Shown here in pieces: positions 23,078-30,760 of a stretch of 31,521 nt of DNA. The position numbers were made by a program, and so were the translations under genes. The notes under the pieces are model-generated. The model was not told where the DNA came from, ran no database searches, and saw only the letters and a program-made list of their open reading frames with translations. The stretch lies in NCBI GenBank assembly GCA_046593925.1, contig JBKJQN010000090.1:1-31521 (forward strand), given 5' to 3'. How positions within the stretch are numbered: the stretch's first letter is position 1; every line of letters begins with the position of its first letter. The stretch is from JAYVYM01 sp046593925 (GTDB lineage Bacteria > Actinomycetota > Actinomycetes > Mycobacteriales > SCTD01).

Positions 23078-25369
23078 CTACAGGACCTGCACGGCAAGTA
23101 CGGCGATGTCGTCGTGGTGGCTGATGCATGCCGTCAACAGCCCGTCGACCAGCGCCTGCGGGCCGTGGTCGGGGGGGTGTGCCCCGACCTGTCCGAGCAG
23201 GCGTTGCAGGTCGCTGTCGATGTCGCCGTCCCGCGTCTCGACCAGCCCGTCGGTGTACAGCAGCAACGTGCTGCCGGGCGGCACGCTCAGATTGTGGTGG
23301 GCGCGGTCCCGGTCGGCCGGCACCCCGATCGGGACGCCGACCAGGCCGGCGCTGCGTGCTGGGCGACCGAAGCCGTCGGTGAGCAGCCGCGCCACGCCGT
23401 CCGGACCCGACAGGACGGGCGGGAGGTGGCCGGCGTTGGACCAGGTCAGCCGAGCCGACTTCCGCCGGGTCGCTCGCTCCCGGCCCGGACGGCCTGCCTC
23501 GGGGTCGGCGGCTTCCAGCCTGGCGTAGATGCACGTCGCGAGCTGAGCCATCTCGAAGCCCTGCACCAGCTGGTCCATCCGGTCCAGCACGGTCGCCGGG
23601 TCCTCCCCCTGCCACGCGCAGGTCCGCAGGACACTGCGCAGCTGGCCCATGGCGGCCGCCGCCGCGATGTCGTGCCCCATCACGTCCCCGATGGCCAGCC
23701 CGGTCGCCCCGTCGGGCAGCCCAAACACGTCCCACCAGTCCCCACCGACCTGACTGCCAGTTCCGGCCGGCCGATACTGCGCCGCCAGCGCCAAGCCCGG
23801 TACCTGCGGCAGCACCGGCAGCAAGGTGTGCTGCAACGCCAACGCAGCGGTGTGCTCACGGGTGTACAGCCGGGCGTTGTCGACCGCCAGACCGGCGCGC
23901 CGACCCAGGTCGGCCGCCAGGTCCAGATCTTCGTCGGTGAACCGGCGCCCGGACGGTCCGTGCACCAGCATCATCGACCCGACAACCCGGCGGCGGGCCG
24001 TCAAGGGCACGAACATCAGCGACTGCGCGCCCAGCTCCAGAGTCAACTCCCGGAGGGGTCGCTCCGAGGCCGCCAGCTGGGCGACCGCGGTCGGGACGTA
24101 GTCCGCCATCAGCACGGGTCGGCCACCGGTCAATGCGGCATGCAGCCTGCTGCCGTCGTGCACTGTCGCCGACAACAAGGTGCTGTACGCAGCCAGCCGC
24201 TCGACGTGGCCGTCCCGGTGCCGGGCGACCGTCACCCTCCCGGGCCGCCCCTGGTCGTCGAACAGGTTGATCACCACCCAGTCGGCCAGCAACGGCACGA
24301 CCAGGCGCGCCAGCCGGTCCAGGGACTGCTCGACGTCCAACGTCGTCGCCAGCAACCCGGTCGCCTCCGCGACCACCGACAACCGCCGTCCCAGCAGCTC
24401 AACCCGGGCCCGAGCAAGCTCCGCCTCAGCCCGGGCGTGCTCGGCCTGTTCGCGGGCCTGCTCGGCGTCGGCGCGGGCGGTGCGCTCGGCGGCCAGGGCC
24501 TGGTCGCGGAGCTGCTCGGCTTCGACCCGGTCGGTGACGTCGGTCTGCACGCCGACGAAATGGGTGGTGGCCCCGGACGAGTCCAGCACCGGGCTGACTG
24601 ACAGCTGGTTCCAGAATGCGGTGCCGTCCTTGCGGTAGTTCAGCAACACCACCACCACGTCACGACCCTCCCGCAGCGCGGCCTTCAGCACCCCGACCTC
24701 CCCGCGGTCGGTGTCCGGCCCCTGCAGGAACCGGCAGTTGCGGCCCACCGCCTCCGAGGCGGGGTAGCCGGTCATCGAGGTGAACGCCGGGTTGATCCAC
24801 CGTAACGGCCAGTCGGGGCCCTTCGCATCGACCAGCGTGAAGGCGCAACCGGTCGCCAGGACGGCCCGGTCCAGCGCTCCCTGCGCAGTCGCCGCCGCGC
24901 CCTGTGCCGCCAGCACCGCGCTGCTGTCCCGCAACGGCAGCAGCACCACGAGGGTCAGCCCGTCCAGCCCCGGCGTCCCGTGCAGCGGCAGCCCGACCGC
25001 GAACAGCGGCTCACGCGCCGTGGTCCCCGTCGATCCGCGCTGCGCGCTCACCGGCCGGCCGGCCACCGCCACCTCGGCCGCGGCCAAGGACAGCGGATAC
25101 TCCGAACCGGTCAGCTCCCGGCCCTGCAGGTCCCGCAACCCCGCGGCGGCCGACCACGCGTCGACGGCCACCGGCAGCACCACGCCGGGCGCAAGCTGGC
25201 AGGCCAGCGTGTTGGCGTGCAGCACCTCACGGCTGGCGACGTCCACCAGCAGCACCGCTGTCGGGCTGTCGGTCGCGACACGCGAGAGCACGGCCCGTTG
25301 CGCGCCCGGCACCATCGAGACCAGGGCAGCCGCGTCCTCCTCCAGCACAGGGCCAACGTACCCGGACAA
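23078..25369 (-). CDS. PAS-LOV-GAF-PP2C (SpoIIE-type) serine phosphatase, putative blue-light regulated
   Basis: A 763-residue signalling protein. Domains: an N-terminal PAS-like region (about 25-150); a LOV domain (about 165-285) with the flavin-adduct motif G-R-N-C-R-F-L-Q-G (Cys212), N-Y-R-K-D-G-T-A-F-W-N at 244-254 and F-V-G-V-Q (Gln275); an Ala/Glu/Arg-rich coiled-coil linker (about 283-335); a GAF-like domain (about 335-500); and a SpoIIE/PP2C phosphatase domain from 505 with metal aspartates in V-G-G-D-W-W-D (544, 547), G-D-V-M-G-H-D, T-D-G-L-V-E and H-H-D-D-I-A-V-L. Such phosphatases usually dephosphorylate an anti-sigma antagonist. Start: TTG 25369, with GGAAGG five bases before; GTG 25348 and ATG 25315 are alternatives. 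It begins 23 bp after ppgK, so it is the last gene of a menC-menD-ppgK cluster. Confidence 0.92.
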   Translation of the reverse strand: MSGYVGPVLEEDAAALVSMVPGAQRAVLSRVATDSPTAVLLVDVASREVLHANTLACQLAPGVVLPVAVDAWSAAAGLRDLQGRELTGSEYPLSLAAAEVAVAGRPVSAQRGSTGTTAREPLFAVGLPLHGTPGLDGLTLVVLLPLRDSSAVLAAQGAAATAQGALDRAVLATGCAFTLVDAKGPDWPLRWINPAFTSMTGYPASEAVGRNCRFLQGPDTDRGEVGVLKAALREGRDVVVVLLNYRKDGTAFWNQLSVSPVLDSSGATTHFVGVQTDVTDRVEAEQLRDQALAAERTARADAEQAREQAEHARAEAELARARVELLGRRLSVVAEATGLLATTLDVEQSLDRLARLVVPLLADWVVINLFDDQGRPGRVTVARHRDGHVERLAAYSTLLSATVHDGSRLHAALTGGRPVLMADYVPTAVAQLAASERPLRELTLELGAQSLMFVPLTARRRVVGSMMLVHGPSGRRFTDEDLDLAADLGRRAGLAVDNARLYTREHTAALALQHTLLPVLPQVPGLALAAQYRPAGTGSQVGGDWWDVFGLPDGATGLAIGDVMGHDIAAAAAMGQLRSVLRTCAWQGEDPATVLDRMDQLVQGFEMAQLATCIYARLEAADPEAGRPGRERATRRKSARLTWSNAGHLPPVLSGPDGVARLLTDGFGRPARSAGLVGVPIGVPADRDRAHHNLSVPPGSTLLLYTDGLVETRDGDIDSDLQRLLGQVGAHPPDHGPQALVDGLLTACISHHDDIAVLAVQVL

Positions 25370-25392
25370 GATTGCCTTCCGGGTCCCCTTCG

Positions 25393-26127
25393 CTAGCCGG
25401 ACTCGGCTGCGAGGACGGCAGCGCCGACGATGCCGGCGTCGTTGAGCAGTGCAGCCGGGACGACCCGGGGGCGTACGTGGAGGAGCGGCAGCCAGCGGTC
25501 GGCCTTCTTGCTGACACCGCCGCCGAGTACGACGAGATCGGGGCGCAGCAAGTTGTCGACGTGCTCGAGGTAGGCCTGCAGCCGGTTCGCCCAGTCGGCC
25601 CACGACAGGTCCTCGCGCTTCCGGACGGCATCCGACGCGCGCCGCTCGGCCTCGTGACCGTCCAGCTCGAGGTGGCCCAGCTCGCTGTTGGGCACCAGCC
25701 GACCGTCCAGGAACAGCGCGCTGCCGATGCCGGTGCCGAGCGTGAGAACCAGCACGGTGCCGCGGATGTCCTTCGCTGCGCCGAAGCGCACCTCGGCGAA
25801 CCCCGCGGCGTCGGCGTCGTTGACCACCAGCGCCCGTCGGCCGGTCCGCTCGGCGACCAGGCCCGCGACGTCGGTGCCCCTCCAGGCCGGGTCGATGTTG
25901 GCGGCGGACAGCGCGACGCCGCCGACGACTACGGAGGGCAGCGTCATGCCGAACCCACCCTGGTGGTCGCCGAGGACCTGCCCGACCACCGCGACAACGG
26001 CCTCGGGGGTCGCGGGCTGCGGGGTCTCGACGCGCACCCGCTCGGCCAGCAGCCGGCCGCTCGACAGGTCGACGGGCGCCCCCTTGATGCCGCTGCCACC
26101 GACGTCGACACCGAAGCCGGTGCTCAT
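25393..26127 (-). CDS. ppgK: Polyphosphate glucokinase (ROK family)
   Basis: Phosphorylates glucose to glucose-6-phosphate using polyphosphate (and often ATP). The 244-residue protein starts with G-V-D-V-G-G-S-G-I-K-G-A-P-V-D-L, the phosphate loop that is almost invariant in PpgK. It continues with V-V-N-D-A-D-A-A-G-F-A-E (catalytic Asp), L-T-L-G-T-G-I-G-S-A-L-F-L-D-G and N-S-E-L-G-H-L-E-L. The length is near the usual 250-270. The ATG at 26127 overlaps the menD stop (ATGA). Upstream in-frame sequence belongs to a menD shadow and is left out. The link between a sugar kinase and menaquinone genes is positional only. Polyphosphate use is family knowledge, not shown by sequence alone. Confidence 0.93.
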   Translation of the reverse strand: MSTGFGVDVGGSGIKGAPVDLSSGRLLAERVRVETPQPATPEAVVAVVGQVLGDHQGGFGMTLPSVVVGGVALSAANIDPAWRGTDVAGLVAERTGRRALVVNDADAAGFAEVRFGAAKDIRGTVLVLTLGTGIGSALFLDGRLVPNSELGHLELDGHEAERRASDAVRKREDLSWADWANRLQAYLEHVDNLLRPDLVVLGGGVSKKADRWLPLLHVRPRVVPAALLNDAGIVGAAVLAAESG

Positions 26128-27779
26128 GCCCGCAGCGCCCGGTCCAGCGAGACAGCCGCGGTGCGGTCGGTGCGCACCTGTACGACCCGCACCCCGGGCC
26201 CCGCCCGCAGCCCCGCCCGCAGCTCGGCGATCGTGGCGGCCAGGGTGTGCGGTGTACCGGTCGCGGCGCACAGCGCGGCCAGGTCGACGCCATGCGGCGT
26301 ACCGAAGACCCGCTCGAAGGCGTCCTCGAGGCCGGGCGCGCCCTGCTCCAGCGTCCCGAAGATCGCGCCCCCGTCGTTGTTCACCACCACGATGGTGAGG
26401 TCGGGGCGCGGCTCCTGCGGGCCGGTCACCAGCCCGTTGCTGTCGTGCAGGAACGTGAGGTCACCCATCAGGGCGTACGCATGGCCGCCGCCGGCCGCCT
26501 GGTCGGCGAGCGCGGCGCCGAAGGCGGTCGAGACGGTGCCGTCGATGCCGGCGGCCCCCCGGTTCGCCAGCACCCGCACCCCGGCCCGCGGGCCGGTGAG
26601 GAACAGGTCTCGCACCGGCTTGGAGCTGCCGACGAACAGCACCCCGCCGGCAGCGTCCAGCACCTCGCGGCCGACCACCGGCTCGGGCAGCCCGGGGGCG
26701 GCCGCGAGGGCCCGGGTGACGGCGTCGTACGCCCGGGCGCCGGCGGCCAGCCACGCCGGCAGCCAGTCGTCGTCGACCGGTCCGCCGTCGGCCAGCGGTA
26801 GGCCGGGCAGCACCCGGCCGGCCTGCCGCGCCGGGTCCGACCATCGTCCGTACGCCCCGACGACGTCTGCCGGCGCAGCCGCCACCAGCCGGCCCAGCAC
26901 CCGGCTGAGCGTCGGCCGTCCGACGACGAGCACCCGGTCGGGACGGTGCGCGTCCAGGAACCCCGGGGCGGCCAGCACCAGGTCGCCGGCGGGCACCAGC
27001 GCCCGGCTCGCCCCGGCGCCCGACGACGGCTCGGCCACGACCGGCCAGCCGCGGGCCTCGGCGAGCCGGAGCGCCTGCTCGGCCGGGCCCGAGGGGGCGT
27101 CACCGAGGACGACGACGGTGCGGGCGGGCAGGTCGTCGACCGGGCGTCCGAGCACCCCGGCCATCCGCTGCGTCCACGCAAGGCCGTCGGAGCGACCGTC
27201 CAGTGGCTCGACCCACGCCTCGTCGTCGTCCGGCACCAGCGGCTCGCGCAGCCCGAGGTCGAGCTGGACCGGGCCGGGCGCGGTGCCGGCGTCGCCCGTC
27301 GCGGCGGCCAGCGCCCGGCAGGTCAGGGCGCGCCAGTACGCGTTCTGGCCGGCCCGCTGTTCGGGGGTGCCGACGTCGGCGAACATCCGTACCGCCGAGC
27401 CGTAGAGCTGGACCTGGTCGACGGTCTGGTTGGCCCCGGTGCCGCGCAGCTCGGGCGGCCGGTCGGCGGTCAGCAGCAGCAGCGGCACATCGGCGTGCGA
27501 TGCCTCCAGTACCGCGGGGTGCAGGTTGGCCGTGGCCGTGCCGGACGTGGTCACGACCGGAACGGCCCGGCTGGACGCCTTCGCCAGCCCGAGTGCGAGG
27601 AACCCGGCCGAGCGCTCGTCGATGCGCACGTGCAGCCGCAGCCGGCCGGCGGCGTCCGCGCGGTGCAGCGCGAACGCCAGCGGCGCCGACCTCGAGCCGG
27701 GCGACAGCACCGCCTCACGCACCCCGCCGCGGACGAGCTCGTCGACGAGCACGCGGGCCAGGGCGGTCGACGGGTTCAC
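26124..27779 (-). CDS. menD: 2-succinyl-5-enolpyruvyl-6-hydroxy-3-cyclohexene-1-carboxylate synthase
   Basis: Thiamine-diphosphate enzyme that joins isochorismate and 2-oxoglutarate (as succinic semialdehyde) to give SEPHCHC. The 551-residue protein starts N-P-S-T-A-L-A-R-V-L-V-D-E-L, the standard MenD N terminus. It shows S-P-G-S-R-S-A-P-L-A, the cofactor-activating glutamate in R-I-D-E-R-S-A-G-F, T-S-G-T-A-T-A-N, and the ThDP/Mg motif from M-G-D-L-T-F-L-H-D-S-N-G-L to N-N-D-G-G-A-I-F. The GTG at 27779 overlaps the menC stop (GTGA); 14 further in-frame codons upstream lie within menC and are not used. Its stop overlaps ppgK. Confidence 0.97.
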   Translation of the reverse strand: MNPSTALARVLVDELVRGGVREAVLSPGSRSAPLAFALHRADAAGRLRLHVRIDERSAGFLALGLAKASSRAVPVVTTSGTATANLHPAVLEASHADVPLLLLTADRPPELRGTGANQTVDQVQLYGSAVRMFADVGTPEQRAGQNAYWRALTCRALAAATGDAGTAPGPVQLDLGLREPLVPDDDEAWVEPLDGRSDGLAWTQRMAGVLGRPVDDLPARTVVVLGDAPSGPAEQALRLAEARGWPVVAEPSSGAGASRALVPAGDLVLAAPGFLDAHRPDRVLVVGRPTLSRVLGRLVAAAPADVVGAYGRWSDPARQAGRVLPGLPLADGGPVDDDWLPAWLAAGARAYDAVTRALAAAPGLPEPVVGREVLDAAGGVLFVGSSKPVRDLFLTGPRAGVRVLANRGAAGIDGTVSTAFGAALADQAAGGGHAYALMGDLTFLHDSNGLVTGPQEPRPDLTIVVVNNDGGAIFGTLEQGAPGLEDAFERVFGTPHGVDLAALCAATGTPHTLAATIAELRAGLRAGPGVRVVQVRTDRTAAVSLDRALRA

Positions 27780-28729
27780 CCCTGCAGTCTGGCGGCGCAG
27801 CGGGTGATCCGCGCGCGCCACCAGGCCTGGCGGTCCGCCGGCGCGGCGAGTTCCCCGAGCAGGTCGGCCTCCGGAGTGACCGGCCCGACCGCGATCGACC
27901 CGCCGCGACCGTCCAGCGATCGGCGTACGACGTCCGCGGCCATCAACGACGTCGTGGCGAGCCCGCAGTCATACGGCAGGTCGGGCAGCGCGGCGGCGAG
28001 CGCGACGCCCGCGGCGATCCCGACCGAGGTGTCGAGCGCGCTGCTGACGACCACCGGCAGCCCGCACGAACGGGCGATGGCGAGCGCACGAGCGACCCCG
28101 CCGAGTGGCGCGACCTTGAGGACCAGCAGGTCGGCCGCGCCGTCGCGGGCCACCCGCAGCGGGTCGTCGGCCTTGCGCACGCTCTCGTCCGCCGCGATCA
28201 GGACGCCGTGCCCGCGCAGGGCAGCGAGGTCGGCGAGCGAGCCGCACGGCTGCTCGGCGTACTCCAGGTCGTACGGGGCGAGCGCGGCCAGGGCGCGGCG
28301 GGCCTGCGCGAGCGTCCAGCCACCGTTGGCATCGACCCGCACGCGGCCACCCGGACCCAGCACCTCGCGGACGGCGGCCACCCGGGCGACGTCGTCGTTG
28401 AGCTGCTGGCCGGCCTGGGCGACCTTGACCTTCGCGGTCGTGCAGCCGGGGAAGCGGGCCAGCACGGTCGCGACGTCAGCGGGCGCGACGGCCGGGACGG
28501 TCGCATTCACCGGCACCCGGTCGCGCACCGGCGCCGGCCAGCCCGTGGTCGCCGCCTCCAGCGCCGCGGCCAGCCACGGGGTCGACTCGGCGTCGTCGTA
28601 CTCCAGGAACGGCGCGAACTCCCCCCACCCGGCCGGGCCCCGCAGCAGCGCCGCCTCGCGGTGCAGCACCCCGCGGAACGCGACCCGCATGGGCACGCTC
28701 ACGACGTGCACCTCGCTGATCCGGTCCAC
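27776..28729 (-). CDS. menC: o-Succinylbenzoate synthase
   Basis: Enolase-superfamily enzyme dehydrating SHCHC to o-succinylbenzoate, the substrate of MenE. The 317-residue protein has the catalytic lysine pair K-V-K (100, 102), metal ligands Asp133 in V-D-A-N-G-G-W, Glu159 in E-Q-P and Asp181 in A-D-E-S, and the second catalytic lysine (205) in V-L-K-V-A-P-L-G-G. The GTG at 28729 is supported by AGGAGG six bases before it. It is the first gene of the minus-strand menC-menD-ppgK-phosphatase cluster and is divergent from menB, with 23 bp between the two start codons. Confidence 0.96.
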   Translation of the reverse strand: MDRISEVHVVSVPMRVAFRGVLHREAALLRGPAGWGEFAPFLEYDDAESTPWLAAALEAATTGWPAPVRDRVPVNATVPAVAPADVATVLARFPGCTTAKVKVAQAGQQLNDDVARVAAVREVLGPGGRVRVDANGGWTLAQARRALAALAPYDLEYAEQPCGSLADLAALRGHGVLIAADESVRKADDPLRVARDGAADLLVLKVAPLGGVARALAIARSCGLPVVVSSALDTSVGIAAGVALAAALPDLPYDCGLATTSLMAADVVRRSLDGRGGSIAVGPVTPEADLLGELAAPADRQAWWRARITRCAARLQG

Positions 28730-28735
28730 CCGTCG

Positions 28736-28753
28736 CCTCCTAGTCTCAGGAGG
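28736..28753. promoter_or_regulatory. Divergent menC/menB start region with inverted repeat
   Basis: CCTCCT (28736-28741) and AGGAGG (28748-28753) form a perfect 6-bp inverted repeat around six bases. On the minus strand CCTCCT is the Shine-Dalgarno of menC. On the plus strand AGGAGG touches the menB GTG directly, too close to act as a normal Shine-Dalgarno. TAGTCT (28741-28746, TANNNT type) lies six bases before the menB GTG and is a candidate -10 for a leaderless menB transcript. No good -35 is seen for either direction. Confidence 0.5.
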
Positions 28754-29649
28754 TGACGGTCTCAGAGCTGTTCGACGCCGCTGCGTGGCGGGAGGTGCCG
28801 GGCTTCGACCTGGTCGACACGACCTACCACCGGCACGTCGACAGCGCCGTGGTCCGGGTCGCCTTCGACCGACCGGAGGTACGCAACGCGTTCCGGCCGT
28901 CGACGGTCGACGAGCTGTACCGGGTGCTCGACCACGCCCGGATGTCGCCGGATGTGGGCTGCGTGCTGCTGACCGGCAACGGCCCGTCGCCCAAGGACGG
29001 CGGCTGGGCGTTCTGCAGCGGCGGCGACCAGCGGATCCGGGGTCGTGACGGCTACCGGTACGCCAGCGACGCGCTGGAGGTGGACCCGGCGCGGGCCGGC
29101 CGGCTGCACATCCTGGAGGTGCAGCGCCTGATCCGGATGATGCCCAAGGTCGTCATCGCGGTGGTGCCCGGCTGGGCGGCCGGTGGCGGCCACAGCCTGC
29201 ACGTCGTCTGCGACCTCACCCTGGCCAGCCGTGAGCACGCGAGGTTCAAACAGACCGACGCCGACGTGGGCAGCTTCGACGGCGGGTACGGCTCGGCCTA
29301 CCTCGCCCGGCAGGTCGGCCAGAAGTTCGCCCGGCAGATCTTCTTCCTCGGGGCCGAGCACTCCGCCGACGACGCGCACCGGATGGGCATGGTCAACGAG
29401 GTCGTGCCGCACGCCGAGCTCGAGGCCACCGCGATCGACTGGGCCCGGACGATCTGCGCGAAGAGCCCGACGGCGCAGCGGATGCTGAAGTACGCGTTCA
29501 ACGCCGTCGACGACGGGATGATGGGTCAGCAGGTGTTCGCCGGGGAGGCGACCCGGCTGGCCTACATGACCGATGAGGCCGTCGAGGGGCGCGACGCCTT
29601 CCTGGCCAGGCGCGAGCCCGACTGGTCGCCCTACCCGTACTACTTCTGA
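28753..29649 (+). CDS. menB: 1,4-Dihydroxy-2-naphthoyl-CoA synthase
   Basis: Crotonase-family enzyme that closes the naphthoquinone ring of o-succinylbenzoyl-CoA. The 298-residue protein has the MenB-specific stretch G-P-S-P-K-D-G-G-W-A-F-C-S-G-G-D-Q-R at about 77-94, G-W-A-A-G-G-G-H-S-L-H-V-V-C-D-L-T-L-A-S, the F-K-Q-T-D-A-D-V-G-S-F-D-G-G-Y-G-S catalytic region, and a C terminus ending Y-P-Y-Y-F. An in-frame TAG at 28741-28743 excludes any start upstream of GTG 28753. The lack of a properly spaced Shine-Dalgarno suggests leaderless translation. MenE begins one base after its stop. Confidence 0.97.
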   Translation: MTVSELFDAAAWREVPGFDLVDTTYHRHVDSAVVRVAFDRPEVRNAFRPSTVDELYRVLDHARMSPDVGCVLLTGNGPSPKDGGWAFCSGGDQRIRGRDGYRYASDALEVDPARAGRLHILEVQRLIRMMPKVVIAVVPGWAAGGGHSLHVVCDLTLASREHARFKQTDADVGSFDGGYGSAYLARQVGQKFARQIFFLGAEHSADDAHRMGMVNEVVPHAELEATAIDWARTICAKSPTAQRMLKYAFNAVDDGMMGQQVFAGEATRLAYMTDEAVEGRDAFLARREPDWSPYPYYF

Positions 29650-29650
29650 G

Positions 29651-30760
29651 GTGGCACGGCCGCTGCTCGCCCTGCCCGCGGTGCCCGGGCCGGCGCTGCA
29701 GGCCGCGCTGCTTGCCGCGCTGGCCGGCACCGGCCCGGCGCTGCTGATGCTGCCGACCGACCCGGCCCACGCGGCCCGGGTGACCGCCGCACTGAGGCCG
29801 GACCTGCCCGAGGACGACGAGGAGGTGGCGCTCGTCATCTCGACGTCGGGGTCGACCGGCGAGCCCAAGGGGGTGCTGCTCACCGAGGCCTGCCTGACGG
29901 CCTCCGCCCGGGCCGCCGAACAGCGGCTGGGGGGGCCCGCCGGCTGGCTGCTGACACTGCCGGTGACCCATATCGGCGGGCTGCAGGTACTGCTGCGCGC
30001 GCTGCTCGCGGGCGCCCCGCCGGTGGTGTCGGGCGACCTGGTGGCCGGCACCGCGGCGCTGCCGCCCGGCCGCCGGCATACCTCGCTGGTGCCCACCCAG
30101 CTGCGGCGGGCGCTTGGCGAGCCGGCGGCGGCGGCGGCCCTCGCGACGTACGACGCGGTGCTGCTGGGCGGCGCCGCCTGCCCGCCGGCGCTGCTCGCCG
30201 AGGCCCGGGCAGCGGGGATCCGGGTGCTCACGACGTACGGCATGAGCGAGACCAGCGGCGGGTGCGTGTACGGCGGCGTCCCGTTGCCCGGGGTGACCGC
30301 ACGGGTGGGGGAGCGGATCTCGCTGGGCGGGCCGGTGGTCGCGCGCGGCTACCGGCTGCGGCCCGACCTGACGGCGGCGGCCTTCGCCGGCTCGACGTAC
30401 CGCACCGACGACATCGGGCGCTGGGACGGCGACCGGCTGGTCGTGCTCGGCCGCGCCGACGACCTGGTGGTCACCGGCGGGGAGAAGGTCGCCCCCGCCG
30501 CGGTCGAGGCCGCGCTCGCCGAGCACCCGTCGGTCGGCGAGGTCGTGGTGACCGGTGTGCCCGACGAGCTCTGGGGCGCGCGGGTGGTGGCGCACGTCGT
30601 ACTGCGGCCGGGGCTGGCGCTCACCCTGGAGCAGGCGCGTGCGCACGTCGCGGCCCGGCTCGGCCGCATCGCGGCGCCACGCGAGCTCCGGCTGCTGGCG
30701 ACCGTGCCGGTGCTCCCGTCCGGCAAACCGGACCGCGCCGCTCTAAGATCACGGACGTGA
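29651..30760 (+). CDS. menE: o-Succinylbenzoate-CoA ligase
   Basis: ANL-superfamily enzyme activating o-succinylbenzoate to its CoA thioester for MenB. The 369-residue protein is compact, as is usual for actinobacterial MenE. The phosphate loop I-S-T-S-G-S-T-G-E-P-K-G is at about 63-74, then T-Y-G-M-S-E-T, Y-R-T-D-D-I-G-R-W, the hinge G-R-A-D-D-L-V-V-T-G-G-E-K-V and the C-terminal catalytic lysine in L-P-S-G-K-P-D-R. Upstream in-frame sequence to 29573 is a menB shadow; GTG 29651 lies one base after the menB stop. The last codons CTA-AGA-TCA are rare in this genome's style and coincide with a promoter-like TAAGAT. The stop overlaps the menA start (GTGA). Confidence 0.94.
   Translation: MARPLLALPAVPGPALQAALLAALAGTGPALLMLPTDPAHAARVTAALRPDLPEDDEEVALVISTSGSTGEPKGVLLTEACLTASARAAEQRLGGPAGWLLTLPVTHIGGLQVLLRALLAGAPPVVSGDLVAGTAALPPGRRHTSLVPTQLRRALGEPAAAAALATYDAVLLGGAACPPALLAEARAAGIRVLTTYGMSETSGGCVYGGVPLPGVTARVGERISLGGPVVARGYRLRPDLTAAAFAGSTYRTDDIGRWDGDRLVVLGRADDLVVTGGEKVAPAAVEAALAEHPSVGEVVVTGVPDELWGARVVAHVVLRPGLALTLEQARAHVAARLGRIAAPRELRLLATVPVLPSGKPDRAALRSRT
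30744..30749 (+). promoter_or_regulatory. Candidate -10 element of an internal menA promoter
   Basis: TAAGAT fits TANNNT and lies exactly seven bases before the menA GTG at 30757, giving a leaderless start. It is built from the unusual menE codons CTA and AGA (with TCA following), whereas synonymous GC-rich codons are used almost everywhere else. That suggests the bases are kept for the promoter. No clear -35 is present at 17-18 bp. Confidence 0.55.

Noticed and set aside
23078..26293. One 1071-codon minus-strand reading frame
   Set aside because: Only the part up to about 25369 encodes the phosphatase. The upstream third is an out-of-frame shadow of ppgK, whose stop at 25393 precedes the phosphatase start.
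24904..27405. 833-codon plus-strand frame opposite the phosphatase, ppgK and menD
   Set aside because: Crosses three well-supported minus-strand genes and reads as P/R/S/A-rich filler without domains.
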